This document shows, in pieces, positions 18,056 to 26,429 of a stretch of DNA of 64,000 bases (positions are counted from its first letter, which is position 1; each line of letters begins with the position of its first letter). The notes under the pieces are model-generated. The model made no database searches and had not been told where the DNA came from. It worked only from the letters and a program-made list of their open reading frames with translations. The position numbers and the translations under genes were made by a program. Source of the DNA: UBA699 sp050261915 (GTDB lineage: Bacteria > Bacillota > Clostridia > Clostridiales > Clostridiaceae); assembly GCA_050261915.1 (NCBI GenBank), contig JBLNDT010000001.1, positions 1-64,000 on the forward strand, in the 5' to 3' direction.

Positions 18056-18646
18056 CTAACCCATTAAGTTTCTAAGACAACTTTTGATAATATTCTCGAT
18101 GGTATCCTTTTGATCCACATTCTTCAATGCCTGTTTTGCTTCCTTTTCAGTGTAGCCTAAAGAAAGCAGTGCATCTAATGCCTCCATTGAGGCTGTTTCA
18201 TTATTTTCTATGTTAATATCACTGTTATTTACAGTTCCATCTTCTATATGTAACTTGTCCTTTAGCTCTAGAATAATTCTCTGGGCGATTTTTTTACCTA
18301 TACCTGGAGCTCTGACAATTGTTTTTTCATCACTGGATACTATAGCATATTTAAGGTTTAGAACACTGCATATGGAAAGAAGTGAAAGAGCAGCCTTGGC
18401 ACCCACACCATTTATTGTAAGAAGCAGATTAAACATACTTAGCTCTTCCTTGGTTAGAAATCCATAAAGCCCAATAAAATCTTCTCTTACAATCTGCTGT
18501 ATATAAATAAGCACTTCTTCATTTATCTGGGGTATTTTAGCAATGGTACTTCCTGAAGTATTAATTCTATACCCTATTCCGTTATTTTCCACTACTATAT
18601 AATCTTTGTTCATCCCTGTGTATATGCCCTTTATGTACTCGTACAT
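18056..18646 (-). CDS. ruvA: Holliday junction-binding protein RuvA
   Basis: 196 residues starting MYEYIKGIY, the family N-terminus; GGGGGAAATTCAG precedes that ATG, so the in-frame ATG 10 codons upstream is rejected. An OB-fold is followed by two helix-hairpin-helix motifs (NGVGAKAALSLLS; APGIGKKIAQRII) and a C-terminal UBA-like domain (ALLSLGYTEKEAKQAL) that contacts RuvB. Confidence 0.96.
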   Translation of the reverse strand: MYEYIKGIYTGMNKDYIVVENNGIGYRINTSGSTIAKIPQINEEVLIYIQQIVREDFIGLYGFLTKEELSMFNLLLTINGVGAKAALSLLSICSVLNLKYAIVSSDEKTIVRAPGIGKKIAQRIILELKDKLHIEDGTVNNSDINIENNETASMEALDALLSLGYTEKEAKQALKNVDQKDTIENIIKSCLRNLMG

Positions 18647-18710
18647 CTGAATTTCCCCCAAACTATAATTTAACATATATTACTTTATCATTATAACACA
18701 TATTATTCAA

Positions 18711-18747
18711 CAAAAAATCCTTGAGAACTATTCATAGTCCTCAAGGA
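18711..18747 (-). terminator. Terminator overlapping the bofC-like stop codon
   Basis: ATCCTTGAGGAC pairs with GTTCTCAAGGAT (one G-U), followed by TTTTTTG on the minus strand. The 5' arm is made of the last sense codons of the bofC-like gene and the stop codon lies in the loop. It insulates ruvA from the upstream gene. Confidence 0.85.
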
Positions 18748-19336
18748 TAGCCTGGGCTTCCTCCTTGCTGCCGCACTGAAAATACTTATCTCCATTTGTA
18801 AGAAGCTTTATATCCTCATCTTTAAGTTTATCGGTTTTAATATCGGTAATATCCCGCCTATCATCCTGTATAAACATATTGCCTTCCTTATCAGTTTTAA
18901 AAATTGCAATATGACCATCTTTTATGCCAAGTACATATTTATTTGGTTCGTATCTATCAAGCACACGTTCAAGTATTACTTCCTTATCCGACATGGAGCT
19001 TACCTGGTACCCTTCAGAGGAAAAAGCCGCCTCCAGTTCCTGTTTTGTTTTTCCAACAAGATTTCCTGGTTCTTGTTCTCTATTTATAATTGTCCCGCCG
19101 CTTTTTTTATAATTTGTTCTAAATATTATCTTTGAATTTTTAGATACTATATCATCTACACGAGATTGTTGGTATAAGGAGTCTTTTGTTCCATTGTCCC
19201 CTTTTGCATTAACCATATGTACTGCATTACCATTCTCTAACGTTTTCAATCTGTTAAAGCAGTAATAAAAACTTAATCCCAGTATACAGCAGCTTATAAA
19301 CACACAAAATGCCAAATTAATTTTTCTTCTATCCAT
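18728..19336 (-). CDS. BofC-like C-terminal domain protein, membrane-anchored
   Basis: About 202 residues from the ATG preceded by GGAGGGATATT. One N-terminal transmembrane segment (FCVFISCCILGLSFYYCF) is followed by a polar stretch and a C-terminal domain with LVGKTKQELEAAF, VILERVLD and YVLGIKDGHIAIFK, resembling the BofC C-terminal domain. In Bacillus BofC controls SpoIVB and thus pro-sigma-K processing; whether this clostridial protein does so is inference. It is divergent from the choline-binding gene to its right. Confidence 0.65.
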   Translation of the reverse strand: MDRRKINLAFCVFISCCILGLSFYYCFNRLKTLENGNAVHMVNAKGDNGTKDSLYQQSRVDDIVSKNSKIIFRTNYKKSGGTIINREQEPGNLVGKTKQELEAAFSSEGYQVSSMSDKEVILERVLDRYEPNKYVLGIKDGHIAIFKTDKEGNMFIQDDRRDITDIKTDKLKDEDIKLLTNGDKYFQCGSKEEAQAILEDYE

Positions 19337-19451
19337 AATATCCCTCCTTTGAATATTATGTACATAATTCCTCAATTTCATACATAAACAAAATGAATTT
19401 CCTTATTAAATGTAGTATAATATTGATAATAGAATAAAGGAGGTAATAAAA

Positions 19452-20546
19452 TTGTGTAAGAAAAAACTATTTACAATCTTATTTTGTACCATAATGCTTG
19501 TAAGTGCTTTGACTTTATCTCAGTCCACCGCTACAGCATCAGGCGCCTCCGGATGGAAACATGATGGTTCAAACTGGAAATATCAAATTAACGGCGATGA
19601 GGTTAAAGGATGGCTTTCAAATAATCAGCAGTGGTATTATTTCAACTCCAGCGGCAATATGGATACAGGCTGGCTCCTCCATAACGGCAAATGGTATTTC
19701 TTTAATACCGATGGAACTATGAAAACTGGCTGGGTACTCCATAATGGTAAATGGTACTTCCTTGGCAGTGATGGAGATATGAAAACAGGCTGGTTAAAAC
19801 AAAACGATAAATGGTATTACCTAAATGACAAGGGTGATTTGGCTGAAAACTGCTGGATATACTACAACGGGAACTGGTACTATCTAAGCAGCAATGGAAC
19901 TATGGAGGTAAATAAAACAACTCCAGATGGATTTGAATTGGATGAAACTGGAGCTTGGACCGGAAGGTCTGACAAAACTACTATACCATCAGGAGTTACT
20001 GCGGAAGCTGTATCCTCAAGTACAATAAATTTACAGTGGAACAAAGTAACTGATGCTGACTATTACTATGTATACTACAGCCTTAACCAGAATAGCGGCT
20101 TCAATGCTGTGATGGATGGAACTGCAAAGGAAAAATTCCAGTGGGCGTCAGCACACTCTGCAGTGATATCAAATATTGCTCCTGATACCAAAGTTTATTT
20201 TAAAATTACTGCAGTAAAAGATAATTATGAATCCAAATACAGCACATTGGTTTCCGCTGCTACTGAATCTGGTTCTGTAACAGCACCTTCAGGGGTTGCA
20301 TCTGTTGCCTTATCCTCAAGCAGAATTCAAGTAACATGGGATCCAGTAATCGGTGCAGATTCATACAAAATTTATTACAGAGAATCAACCTCTACTGATT
20401 ATACTGCAGTCCAAAAAACATCTAACTCCATGGTACTTACAGGATTGGAACCAGGTACTAAGGTTTATTTTAAAATTACAGCAGTTAAAGGCACCACAGC
20501 TTCATCAGATAGTACAGAGGTTTCCGCAGTAACAAAAATTAATTAA
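19452..20546 (+). CDS. Secreted choline-binding-repeat protein with two FN3 domains
   Basis: 364 residues starting at TTG, 8 bases after AGGAGG. A signal peptide (to about residue 30, ATASG) is followed by about six cell-wall-binding repeats of the form GW-x5-KWYYF-x-GxM (GWLLHNGKWYFF, GWVLHNGKWYFL). A linker ending TTPDGFELDETGAW leads to two fibronectin type III domains from about residue 173. The repeats resemble choline-binding modules that dock on teichoic-acid choline. No catalytic domain is seen, so it is probably an adhesin or surface scaffold. It is the first of three paralogues; a TATAAT lies about 40 bases upstream. Confidence 0.85.
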   Translation: MCKKKLFTILFCTIMLVSALTLSQSTATASGASGWKHDGSNWKYQINGDEVKGWLSNNQQWYYFNSSGNMDTGWLLHNGKWYFFNTDGTMKTGWVLHNGKWYFLGSDGDMKTGWLKQNDKWYYLNDKGDLAENCWIYYNGNWYYLSSNGTMEVNKTTPDGFELDETGAWTGRSDKTTIPSGVTAEAVSSSTINLQWNKVTDADYYYVYYSLNQNSGFNAVMDGTAKEKFQWASAHSAVISNIAPDTKVYFKITAVKDNYESKYSTLVSAATESGSVTAPSGVASVALSSSRIQVTWDPVIGADSYKIYYRESTSTDYTAVQKTSNSMVLTGLEPGTKVYFKITAVKGTTASSDSTEVSAVTKIN

Positions 20547-20554
20547 CTTAAATT

Positions 20555-20587
20555 AAGCTGGGTGAATATTGATTTACCCAGCTTTTA
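20555..20587 (+). terminator. Rho-independent terminator
   Basis: AAGCTGGGT and ACCCAGCTT form a stem around a 13-base loop, with TTTT at the 3' side. It lies 8 bases after the stop of the first choline-binding gene. Confidence 0.85.
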
Positions 20588-20648
20588 ATGTTATAATGTA
20601 TTTTGTGCAATATAGCATACAGCCTATTATTGAAACGAGGGATAAACT

Positions 20649-21197
20649 TTGAAAGATCCAACATCAAATATTGGTTCAGTATTAAAAAAGGTAAGATTCG
20701 AAAGAGGATTAACTCTAGAAGAAACCTCAAACCTGACAGGTGTTAGCAAAGCAATGCTTGGGCAAATCGAAAGAGGTGAGTCTAATCCTACCATATCAAT
20801 ATTATGGAAGATTTCCACAGGGCTTAGGATATCTTTTTCAGAAATACTGGGAAGTGAATCAAATGATTATGAAGCTTTGAATATAGAAAAAATAAAACCT
20901 GTTTATGAATCAGAAGGAAAAATGATATTATATGATGTATTTCCTTTCAATCCTTTATCAGGTTTTGAATACTTTTATATTAAGCTCCTTCCAGGAGCAA
21001 TTCACACCTCAACTCCGCACCAAAATTCCAGCCAGGAATTTATTGTGGTAACAAAAGGAACCCTTGCTATGACAGTAGATAATCAAAATTTTGAGCTAAA
21101 AGCTCCTGGGGCTTTAAATTTCAAAGGAAGCTGCACACATACCTATAGTAACCCTTATGAAGAGGAAGTTATTTTTCAAAGCATAGTAAAATATTAA
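20649..21197 (+). CDS. XRE-family regulator with C-terminal cupin
   Basis: 182 residues beginning with TTG after CGAGGGATAAACT. The N-terminal helix-turn-helix (residues about 9-62) contains LTLEETSNLTGVSKAMLGQIERGESNPT, typical of the SinR/PuuR-like group. The C-terminal cupin barrel (HTSTPHQNSSQEFIVV and GSCTHTYSN) probably senses a small ligand. It directly precedes the glycyl radical enzyme gene in the same direction, so it likely controls that module. A 22-base palindrome between the two is a candidate operator. Confidence 0.85.
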   Translation: MKDPTSNIGSVLKKVRFERGLTLEETSNLTGVSKAMLGQIERGESNPTISILWKISTGLRISFSEILGSESNDYEALNIEKIKPVYESEGKMILYDVFPFNPLSGFEYFYIKLLPGAIHTSTPHQNSSQEFIVVTKGTLAMTVDNQNFELKAPGALNFKGSCTHTYSNPYEEEVIFQSIVKY

Positions 21198-21202
21198 ATA
21201 TT

Positions 21203-21224
21203 TCCAGAACAATATTGTTCTGGA
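21203..21224. promoter_or_regulatory. 22-bp perfect palindrome, candidate operator
   Basis: TCCAGAACAATATTGTTCTG plus GA is fully self-complementary with no loop, 6 bases after the regulator stop and 66 bases before the glycyl radical enzyme start. A possible -35 (TTGACC at 21240) lies just downstream. A loopless palindrome fits a dimeric protein site better than a terminator, although AT-rich sequence follows. Confidence 0.5.
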
Positions 21225-21290
21225 TTAATTTTATAATTTTTGACCGTTAAAACAAATAAAAAATGTTAAAACATATCAAGGAGGGAATTT

Positions 21291-23660
21291 ATGATTACTG
21301 AAAGAATTGAAGCTGCAAGGCAAAACTATATCAATTCAAAACCTGCAGTATCCTATGAAAGGGCAAGAATATGGACTGAATCCCACAAAAATACAGAGGG
21401 TAAAGCTGTTCCTCTAAGAAGAGCAAAGGCATTTAAGGATACCTGTGAGCAAATTGAAACAATAATTTTTGATGGTGAGCTTATTGTAGGTGCTATTGGA
21501 GAATTCAGGAAATGCGGAATTCTTACACCTGAGTTTTCATGGACCTGGGTAGACAGGGAAATGGACAATTTTGATAAAAGAATTCAAGACCCGTATATTA
21601 TGACAGATGAGCAAAGAGCTTTTGTGAGAAAGGAAATATTTCCATACTGGAAAGGAAAATCCCTAGAGGAGGCATTTCTATCACAGCTTCCAAAAGAAAC
21701 TGCAAAAATTGCTGTAGACACAGGAATTGTTGATAATGACTCAAAGTGGAGACAGGCGGTTGGTGAAATAACCCCGGATTATCAGGATGTATTATTTAAG
21801 AAGGGTTTTAGCGGGATAATAAAAGAAGCTCTTGAATATCTTGAAAAATTGTCTACTACATCAGCAGAAGATCTTAAAAAGATAGATTTTTACAATTCTA
21901 TTATAATTACCTCAGAAGGAATTATAAACCTTGCAAAAAGATATTCTGAAAAAGCTTTTGATATGGCATCTTTAGAAAAAGATCCAAAGAGAAAAGCAGA
22001 GCTTTTAAAAATATCTGAAATATGCAATAAAGTTCCAAAAAATCCTCCTGAAACCTTCCACGAAGCTATCCAATTCCTATGGTTCACTCAGCTTGGGGGA
22101 ATATTATCTGAAAACCCACTAGCTCTTAACATTGGAAGGTTTGACCAGTTTATGTATCCTTTCTACAAATCTGATTTAGAAAAAGGAATAACTACAAAAG
22201 AAGATGTGCAAGAGCTTATTGAGGCTTTATGGCTTAAGCTTTCAGAATGGGTTTGGACAATATCCGCCAACACTGCTGAATTCTTTGCAGGGTACAATCA
22301 ATTTCAAAACCTTACTGTTGGAGGTAAAACAAAAGAAGGTAGGGATGCATCAAATGATCTTTCCTATATGTGTTTAAAGGCCACTGAAAGAGTTAAAACT
22401 CATCAGCCAGGTTTAAGTGTAAGGGTTCATCAGGATTGTCCAAGTGAATTCCTCGATTATGTAACCCATCTTGTAAGCAAGGGTACTGGTTTCCCTGCCA
22501 TCCATAATGACAGTGCAGGCTATCAAATGCTTATAAATGCAGGCTACGAACCAGAAGATGCAAGAGACTGGAATAACTGCGGCTGTGTAGTTCCACATTT
22601 CCGTAAAACTGGAGAATGGACTTCTGCAGTAAATGTAAACTTTACTGCCGCGTTGGAATATGCATTAAACCAGGGAGTTAGCAGAATTTCAGGTGAAAAA
22701 ATGGGTTTGGATGAAAAAAATCCTGCTCTATTTGAAAGCTATGAAGAAGTTGAAGCTGCTTTTTACAGACAGTTTGACAATTTAATACAGCATTCTATAA
22801 CTGCTACTCTTTTAGCTCAAAAGCTTCATAAAGAAATGGTTCCAAGACCATTCCTATCCTCCTGCATAGAGGAATGCATGATTAAGGGACAGGATTTGGT
22901 GGATGCAGGCGCAAAATATAATCTTGGTCCAGTACTTACAGGGATAGGACTTGCTGTAACATCAAATTCACTTGCTGCTATAAAGAAACTTGTATTCGAA
23001 GACAGAGTTACAGATATGGAAACTATGGTAAAAGCTTTAGACTCAAATTGGCAGGGCTATGAACAATTAAGACAGCTTGCAATATCCGCTCCAAAATATG
23101 GTAACGATATTGATTATGTTGATGATATAGCTATTAAGATGGCAAACTATTATTACAAGGAAGGCCACAAATATAAAGATATCAACGGTAATTACTTTAA
23201 TACAGCTTTCATGGGAATATCAAACTACCTTCCAACCGGAAAAGTTGTAGGTGCAACCCCTTGTGGAAGAAAAGCAAAAGAGCCATTATCTGAGGGTGTA
23301 TCTCCTTTTGCAGGCTCTGACACAAGCACTCCGCTTGCCGTAATGCGTTCTGCTGCAAAACTAAATCAGGATGTGCATTCTGGTGGAACACTGCTTAATT
23401 TAAGGTTAAATGAAGATTTGGTTAGTACAAAACGAGGACAAAGCAACCTTGGAGCTATGATTCAAACCTTTTTCTCTTTAGGTGCCTTTCATGTTCAGTT
23501 TAATACCATATCAACTGAAACTTTGCTAAAAGCACAAAGCAATCCTGAAAATTATAAGGATCTGCTTGTAAGGGTTGCAGGATACAGCACTCAATTTGTT
23601 AATCTTTCAAAATCCATGCAGGATGCTATTATAGCAAGAACCGCACACGAAAACTACTAA
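21291..23660 (+). CDS. Glycyl radical enzyme of uncertain substrate
   Basis: 789 residues after AAGGAGGGAATTT. The C-terminal glycyl loop VRVAGYSTQF puts the radical glycine at residue 764. The thiyl cysteine is residue 432 within NNCGCVVPHF. Glycerol/diol dehydratases, CutC, hydroxyproline dehydratase and isethionate lyase carry Cys-x-Glu at this loop; here the base position is valine, so those activities are unlikely. The length fits the PFL2/HypD-like group, not pyruvate formate-lyase, which has adjacent cysteines. Decarboxylase, fumarate-adding or unknown chemistry remain possible. The activase follows 61 bases downstream. No microcompartment or transporter genes are nearby. Confidence 0.85.
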   Translation: MITERIEAARQNYINSKPAVSYERARIWTESHKNTEGKAVPLRRAKAFKDTCEQIETIIFDGELIVGAIGEFRKCGILTPEFSWTWVDREMDNFDKRIQDPYIMTDEQRAFVRKEIFPYWKGKSLEEAFLSQLPKETAKIAVDTGIVDNDSKWRQAVGEITPDYQDVLFKKGFSGIIKEALEYLEKLSTTSAEDLKKIDFYNSIIITSEGIINLAKRYSEKAFDMASLEKDPKRKAELLKISEICNKVPKNPPETFHEAIQFLWFTQLGGILSENPLALNIGRFDQFMYPFYKSDLEKGITTKEDVQELIEALWLKLSEWVWTISANTAEFFAGYNQFQNLTVGGKTKEGRDASNDLSYMCLKATERVKTHQPGLSVRVHQDCPSEFLDYVTHLVSKGTGFPAIHNDSAGYQMLINAGYEPEDARDWNNCGCVVPHFRKTGEWTSAVNVNFTAALEYALNQGVSRISGEKMGLDEKNPALFESYEEVEAAFYRQFDNLIQHSITATLLAQKLHKEMVPRPFLSSCIEECMIKGQDLVDAGAKYNLGPVLTGIGLAVTSNSLAAIKKLVFEDRVTDMETMVKALDSNWQGYEQLRQLAISAPKYGNDIDYVDDIAIKMANYYYKEGHKYKDINGNYFNTAFMGISNYLPTGKVVGATPCGRKAKEPLSEGVSPFAGSDTSTPLAVMRSAAKLNQDVHSGGTLLNLRLNEDLVSTKRGQSNLGAMIQTFFSLGAFHVQFNTISTETLLKAQSNPENYKDLLVRVAGYSTQFVNLSKSMQDAIIARTAHENY

Positions 23661-23666
23661 AATCCA

Positions 23667-23692
23667 GACACAGCAGTTTCTGCTGTGTCTTT
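23667..23692 (+). terminator. Hairpin between glycyl radical enzyme and activase
   Basis: GACACAGCAG and CTGCTGTGTC form a perfect 10-bp stem with loop TTT, followed by TTTGTC. The U-run is broken, which suggests a partial terminator or 3'-end protector that keeps the activase at lower level than the enzyme. Confidence 0.65.
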
Positions 23693-23721
23693 GTCATCCT
23701 AATTAAGCCGGAGGAATTTAA

Positions 23722-24627
23722 ATGAATAATAAAAAAGGATATTTTATGGAACCCCAGAACTTTTCAGTTAATGATGGAAATGGTATAAGAACAATTATAT
23801 TTTTTGCAGGTTGCGACCTGAGATGCAAGTGGTGTTCAAATCCAGAAAGTTGGACAAATATAAATAAGGTTGCATATTACAAAAAAACCTGCACTAATTG
23901 TGAACGATGCAAAAAGTTCTGCCCCAAGGATGTTGAGGTTAATTTAAATTTTTCTAAAGAAAGAAAAAAATGCATCTCCTGTGGTATTTGTTCGGAAATT
24001 TGCTTAACTTCCAGCAGAAAAAGTCTTATATATCAATATACAAGTTCTGACATAATAAAATTTATTGATAAACAAAAGATATTTTACAGATATTCTGGTG
24101 GAGGTGTTACCTTCTCAGGGGGCGAAGCCACCAAGCAGGCTGATATACTAAGAGAACTTACCTATAACCTGTATGATCAAGCTCTTAATTTAGCCCTTGA
24201 AACCTCAGGTTATTTTGATTTTGATGAAATTAAGGATATTCTTGAAAAGCTTGATTTAATATTTGTTGATATTAAACATATGGATAACTCACTTCATAAA
24301 TATTATACAGGCTTAGGAAATGAATTAATATTAAACAATATATCAAGGCTTAAAGAGATTAATGTACCTGTAGTAGTAAGGATTCCTCTTATAGCCGGGG
24401 TAAATTCAGATTTAAACAATATACGACTTACTTCACGGTTTTTAAAGAATAACTTACCAAATGCAAAATTAGAGCTTTTGCCTTACCACAGCTTTGGAGA
24501 TGAAAAATATGATGCTTTAGGACTGGAACTGCCCCAAAAAGAATTTAAAGCACCTGAACCGGAAAATATAAGAATGCTTATAAATACAATTCACGATGAA
24601 GGTATTGAAACAATAAGTTATAGATAA
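23722..24627 (+). CDS. Glycyl radical enzyme activating enzyme (radical SAM)
   Basis: 301 residues after CCGGAGGAATTTAA. The radical-SAM motif is CDLRCKWCSNPES near residue 31. It is followed by a ferredoxin-like insert with eight cysteines (CTNCERCKKFC and CISCGICSEIC) for two extra [4Fe-4S] clusters. GGVTFSGGEATKQ and the VDIKHMD block are activase signatures. It would abstract the hydrogen from Gly764 of the neighbouring enzyme. The long-insert form is the type paired with dehydratase and decarboxylase-like GREs, rather than with PFL. Confidence 0.93.
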   Translation: MNNKKGYFMEPQNFSVNDGNGIRTIIFFAGCDLRCKWCSNPESWTNINKVAYYKKTCTNCERCKKFCPKDVEVNLNFSKERKKCISCGICSEICLTSSRKSLIYQYTSSDIIKFIDKQKIFYRYSGGGVTFSGGEATKQADILRELTYNLYDQALNLALETSGYFDFDEIKDILEKLDLIFVDIKHMDNSLHKYYTGLGNELILNNISRLKEINVPVVVRIPLIAGVNSDLNNIRLTSRFLKNNLPNAKLELLPYHSFGDEKYDALGLELPQKEFKAPEPENIRMLINTIHDEGIETISYR

Positions 24628-24724
24628 CCCCTCCTGATGTATAATATTGGTCAATTAATTAAAGGAATTTTACAATTATTGTAGAATTATATATTATTAC
24701 GAAATCATTCAGGAGGTAACTAAG

Positions 24725-26308
24725 TTGATTAAAAAAAGGATTACAACCATAATATTAAGTACTTTAATTGCTTTTGGAAGCATGGCTTATGCTGGCCATG
24801 ATGTTTCCGCAGCTACTGCTAATGGCTGGAGATTGTCTGGTACAAATTGGAAATACTCGTATAATAATAAAGATATGGTGGGGTGGCTTTTATATAACTG
24901 CAAGTGGTACTATTTTGACTCAAATGCAAACATGGTGAAGGGATGGGTCAAGTATAACAATAAAATGTATTTTTTAAATGATACAGGAGATATGCAGGTA
25001 GGATGGCTTTTACAAAACGGAAAGTGGTTTTATTTAAATATTGATGGCAGCAGGGCTGATAATAGCTGGATTTTGTATAACAGCAAATGGTATTACTTTG
25101 GAAGTACCGGCGAAATGGCAGTAAGCACCACAACTCCAGATGGGTACATTGTTGGGGCGGATGGGGCTTGGACAGGAAAATCAGGAAATTCAACATCAGA
25201 TACTACTGTTCCTCAGGATTTAACTGCAAATGTGGTCTCTACAAGTACCATAAATCTACAATGGACTAACTCTGACAAAGCAGATTATTATTACGTATAT
25301 TATAGTCTTGATAATAAAACATTCTCTGCTATTGAATCAAGCCCAGATGTAAAGCAAAAATTCCAATGGGCTGCCGGTTTCTCTGCAAGATTAACAAGTC
25401 TTGCCCCAGGAACAAAGGTTTATTTTAAAATCACCTCAGTTAAGAGCGGAGTTGAATCAGGTTACAGTGCTGTAGTTAATGCAACTACTATAACCGGAAC
25501 CATGCCGATACCACAAAATCTGGATGCTGAAAGCATTTCATCCACTGGCATAAATTTAACCTGGGATGTAATCCTAGGGGCTGATTATTATAATGTATAT
25601 TACAGAAAAAGTGATGCTGTTGATTATAAAGTAGCAAAGGCAACAAAAAATTCTTATTCTATTACCGGGTTAACCGCTAATACAACTTATTATATAAAAA
25701 TAACCGCAGTTAAAGCAGGGGTTGAATCAAACTATACCCCGGCTGTTTCACAGGAAACTGCAGTAATTTCTACTCCAACTGATGTTAAAGCTCAAGCCAC
25801 AGGCTCTTACTCAATTGTTGTAAGTTGGACAAAGGTTACTGGAGCTGATCATTATACTGTATACTATAAAGAAAGCAGTGATGATATTTATTCTTCAGAG
25901 GATTGTACTACCAACTCCTATACACTAACAGATTTAGCTGCAAATACAAAGGTCTATTTCAAAGTATCTGCGGTAAATGCAAATGGTGATGAAAGTGCTG
26001 TAAGTGCTGTAGTGAGTGCTGTTACTGGAATTGTACCAGTTGCCACACCTACTGGTGTTAAAGCTCAGGTAATATCCTCCAGCAGCCTTGATTTTGGATG
26101 GACTGCAGTTTCTGGGGCTGATTATTACTATGTTTACTATAGGTTAAGCAGTGACTCAGATTATACAAAAGTTAAAAGGACAACAAATTACTTTGTTTTA
26201 AACGATTTGGATCCTGAAACAAAGGTTTACTTCAAAGTAACAGCTGTAGATGGCAGTATTGAATCAAATTATAGTGCTACAACAAATGCTACAACTAAAA
26301 GTAATTAA
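24725..26308 (+). CDS. Secreted choline-binding-repeat protein with four FN3 domains
   Basis: 527 residues starting at TTG, preceded by AGGAGGTAACTAAG. A signal peptide (cleavage near DVSAATA) is followed by about five cell-wall-binding repeats (GWLLYNCKWYYF, GWLLQNGKWFYL) and the TTPDGYIVGADGAW linker. Then come four FN3 domains beginning near residues 160, 260, 352 and 442. The repeated TKVYFK(I/V)TAV strand shows they share a common origin. The organisation is the same as the paralogues on either side, differing mainly in FN3 number. The likely role is surface attachment; no enzyme domain is visible. Confidence 0.85.
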   Translation: MIKKRITTIILSTLIAFGSMAYAGHDVSAATANGWRLSGTNWKYSYNNKDMVGWLLYNCKWYYFDSNANMVKGWVKYNNKMYFLNDTGDMQVGWLLQNGKWFYLNIDGSRADNSWILYNSKWYYFGSTGEMAVSTTTPDGYIVGADGAWTGKSGNSTSDTTVPQDLTANVVSTSTINLQWTNSDKADYYYVYYSLDNKTFSAIESSPDVKQKFQWAAGFSARLTSLAPGTKVYFKITSVKSGVESGYSAVVNATTITGTMPIPQNLDAESISSTGINLTWDVILGADYYNVYYRKSDAVDYKVAKATKNSYSITGLTANTTYYIKITAVKAGVESNYTPAVSQETAVISTPTDVKAQATGSYSIVVSWTKVTGADHYTVYYKESSDDIYSSEDCTTNSYTLTDLAANTKVYFKVSAVNANGDESAVSAVVSAVTGIVPVATPTGVKAQVISSSSLDFGWTAVSGADYYYVYYRLSSDSDYTKVKRTTNYFVLNDLDPETKVYFKVTAVDGSIESNYSATTNATTKSN

Positions 26309-26313
26309 AATAG

Positions 26314-26346
26314 TAGCTCCCACATTATTATATGTGGGAGCTATTC
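26314..26346 (+). terminator. Rho-independent terminator
   Basis: TAGCTCCCACAT pairs perfectly with ATGTGGGAGCTA around TATTAT, then TTCCTATTTT. It lies 5 bases after the stop of the second choline-binding gene. Confidence 0.85.
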
Positions 26347-26367
26347 CTATTTTATGGAATATTTTTA

Positions 26368-26395
26368 TTGATAAAATATTAAAATAGTGTAAAAT
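26368..26395 (+). promoter_or_regulatory. Probable sigma-A promoter of third choline-binding gene
   Basis: TTGATA and TAAAAT are separated by 16 bases, 34 bases before the TTG start. Each of the three paralogues has a TATAATATTG- or TAAAATATTG-like box upstream, suggesting related promoters. Confidence 0.5.
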
Positions 26396-26429
26396 ATTGT
26401 ATATAAGTAAAAATAAGGAGGTTGCAATA

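Noticed and set aside
21291..24627. Choline trimethylamine-lyase (CutC/CutD) because of nearby choline-binding proteins
   Set aside because: CutC needs the C-V-E loop and the enzyme here reads C-V-V; choline-binding repeats are wall-attachment modules and not evidence for choline metabolism.
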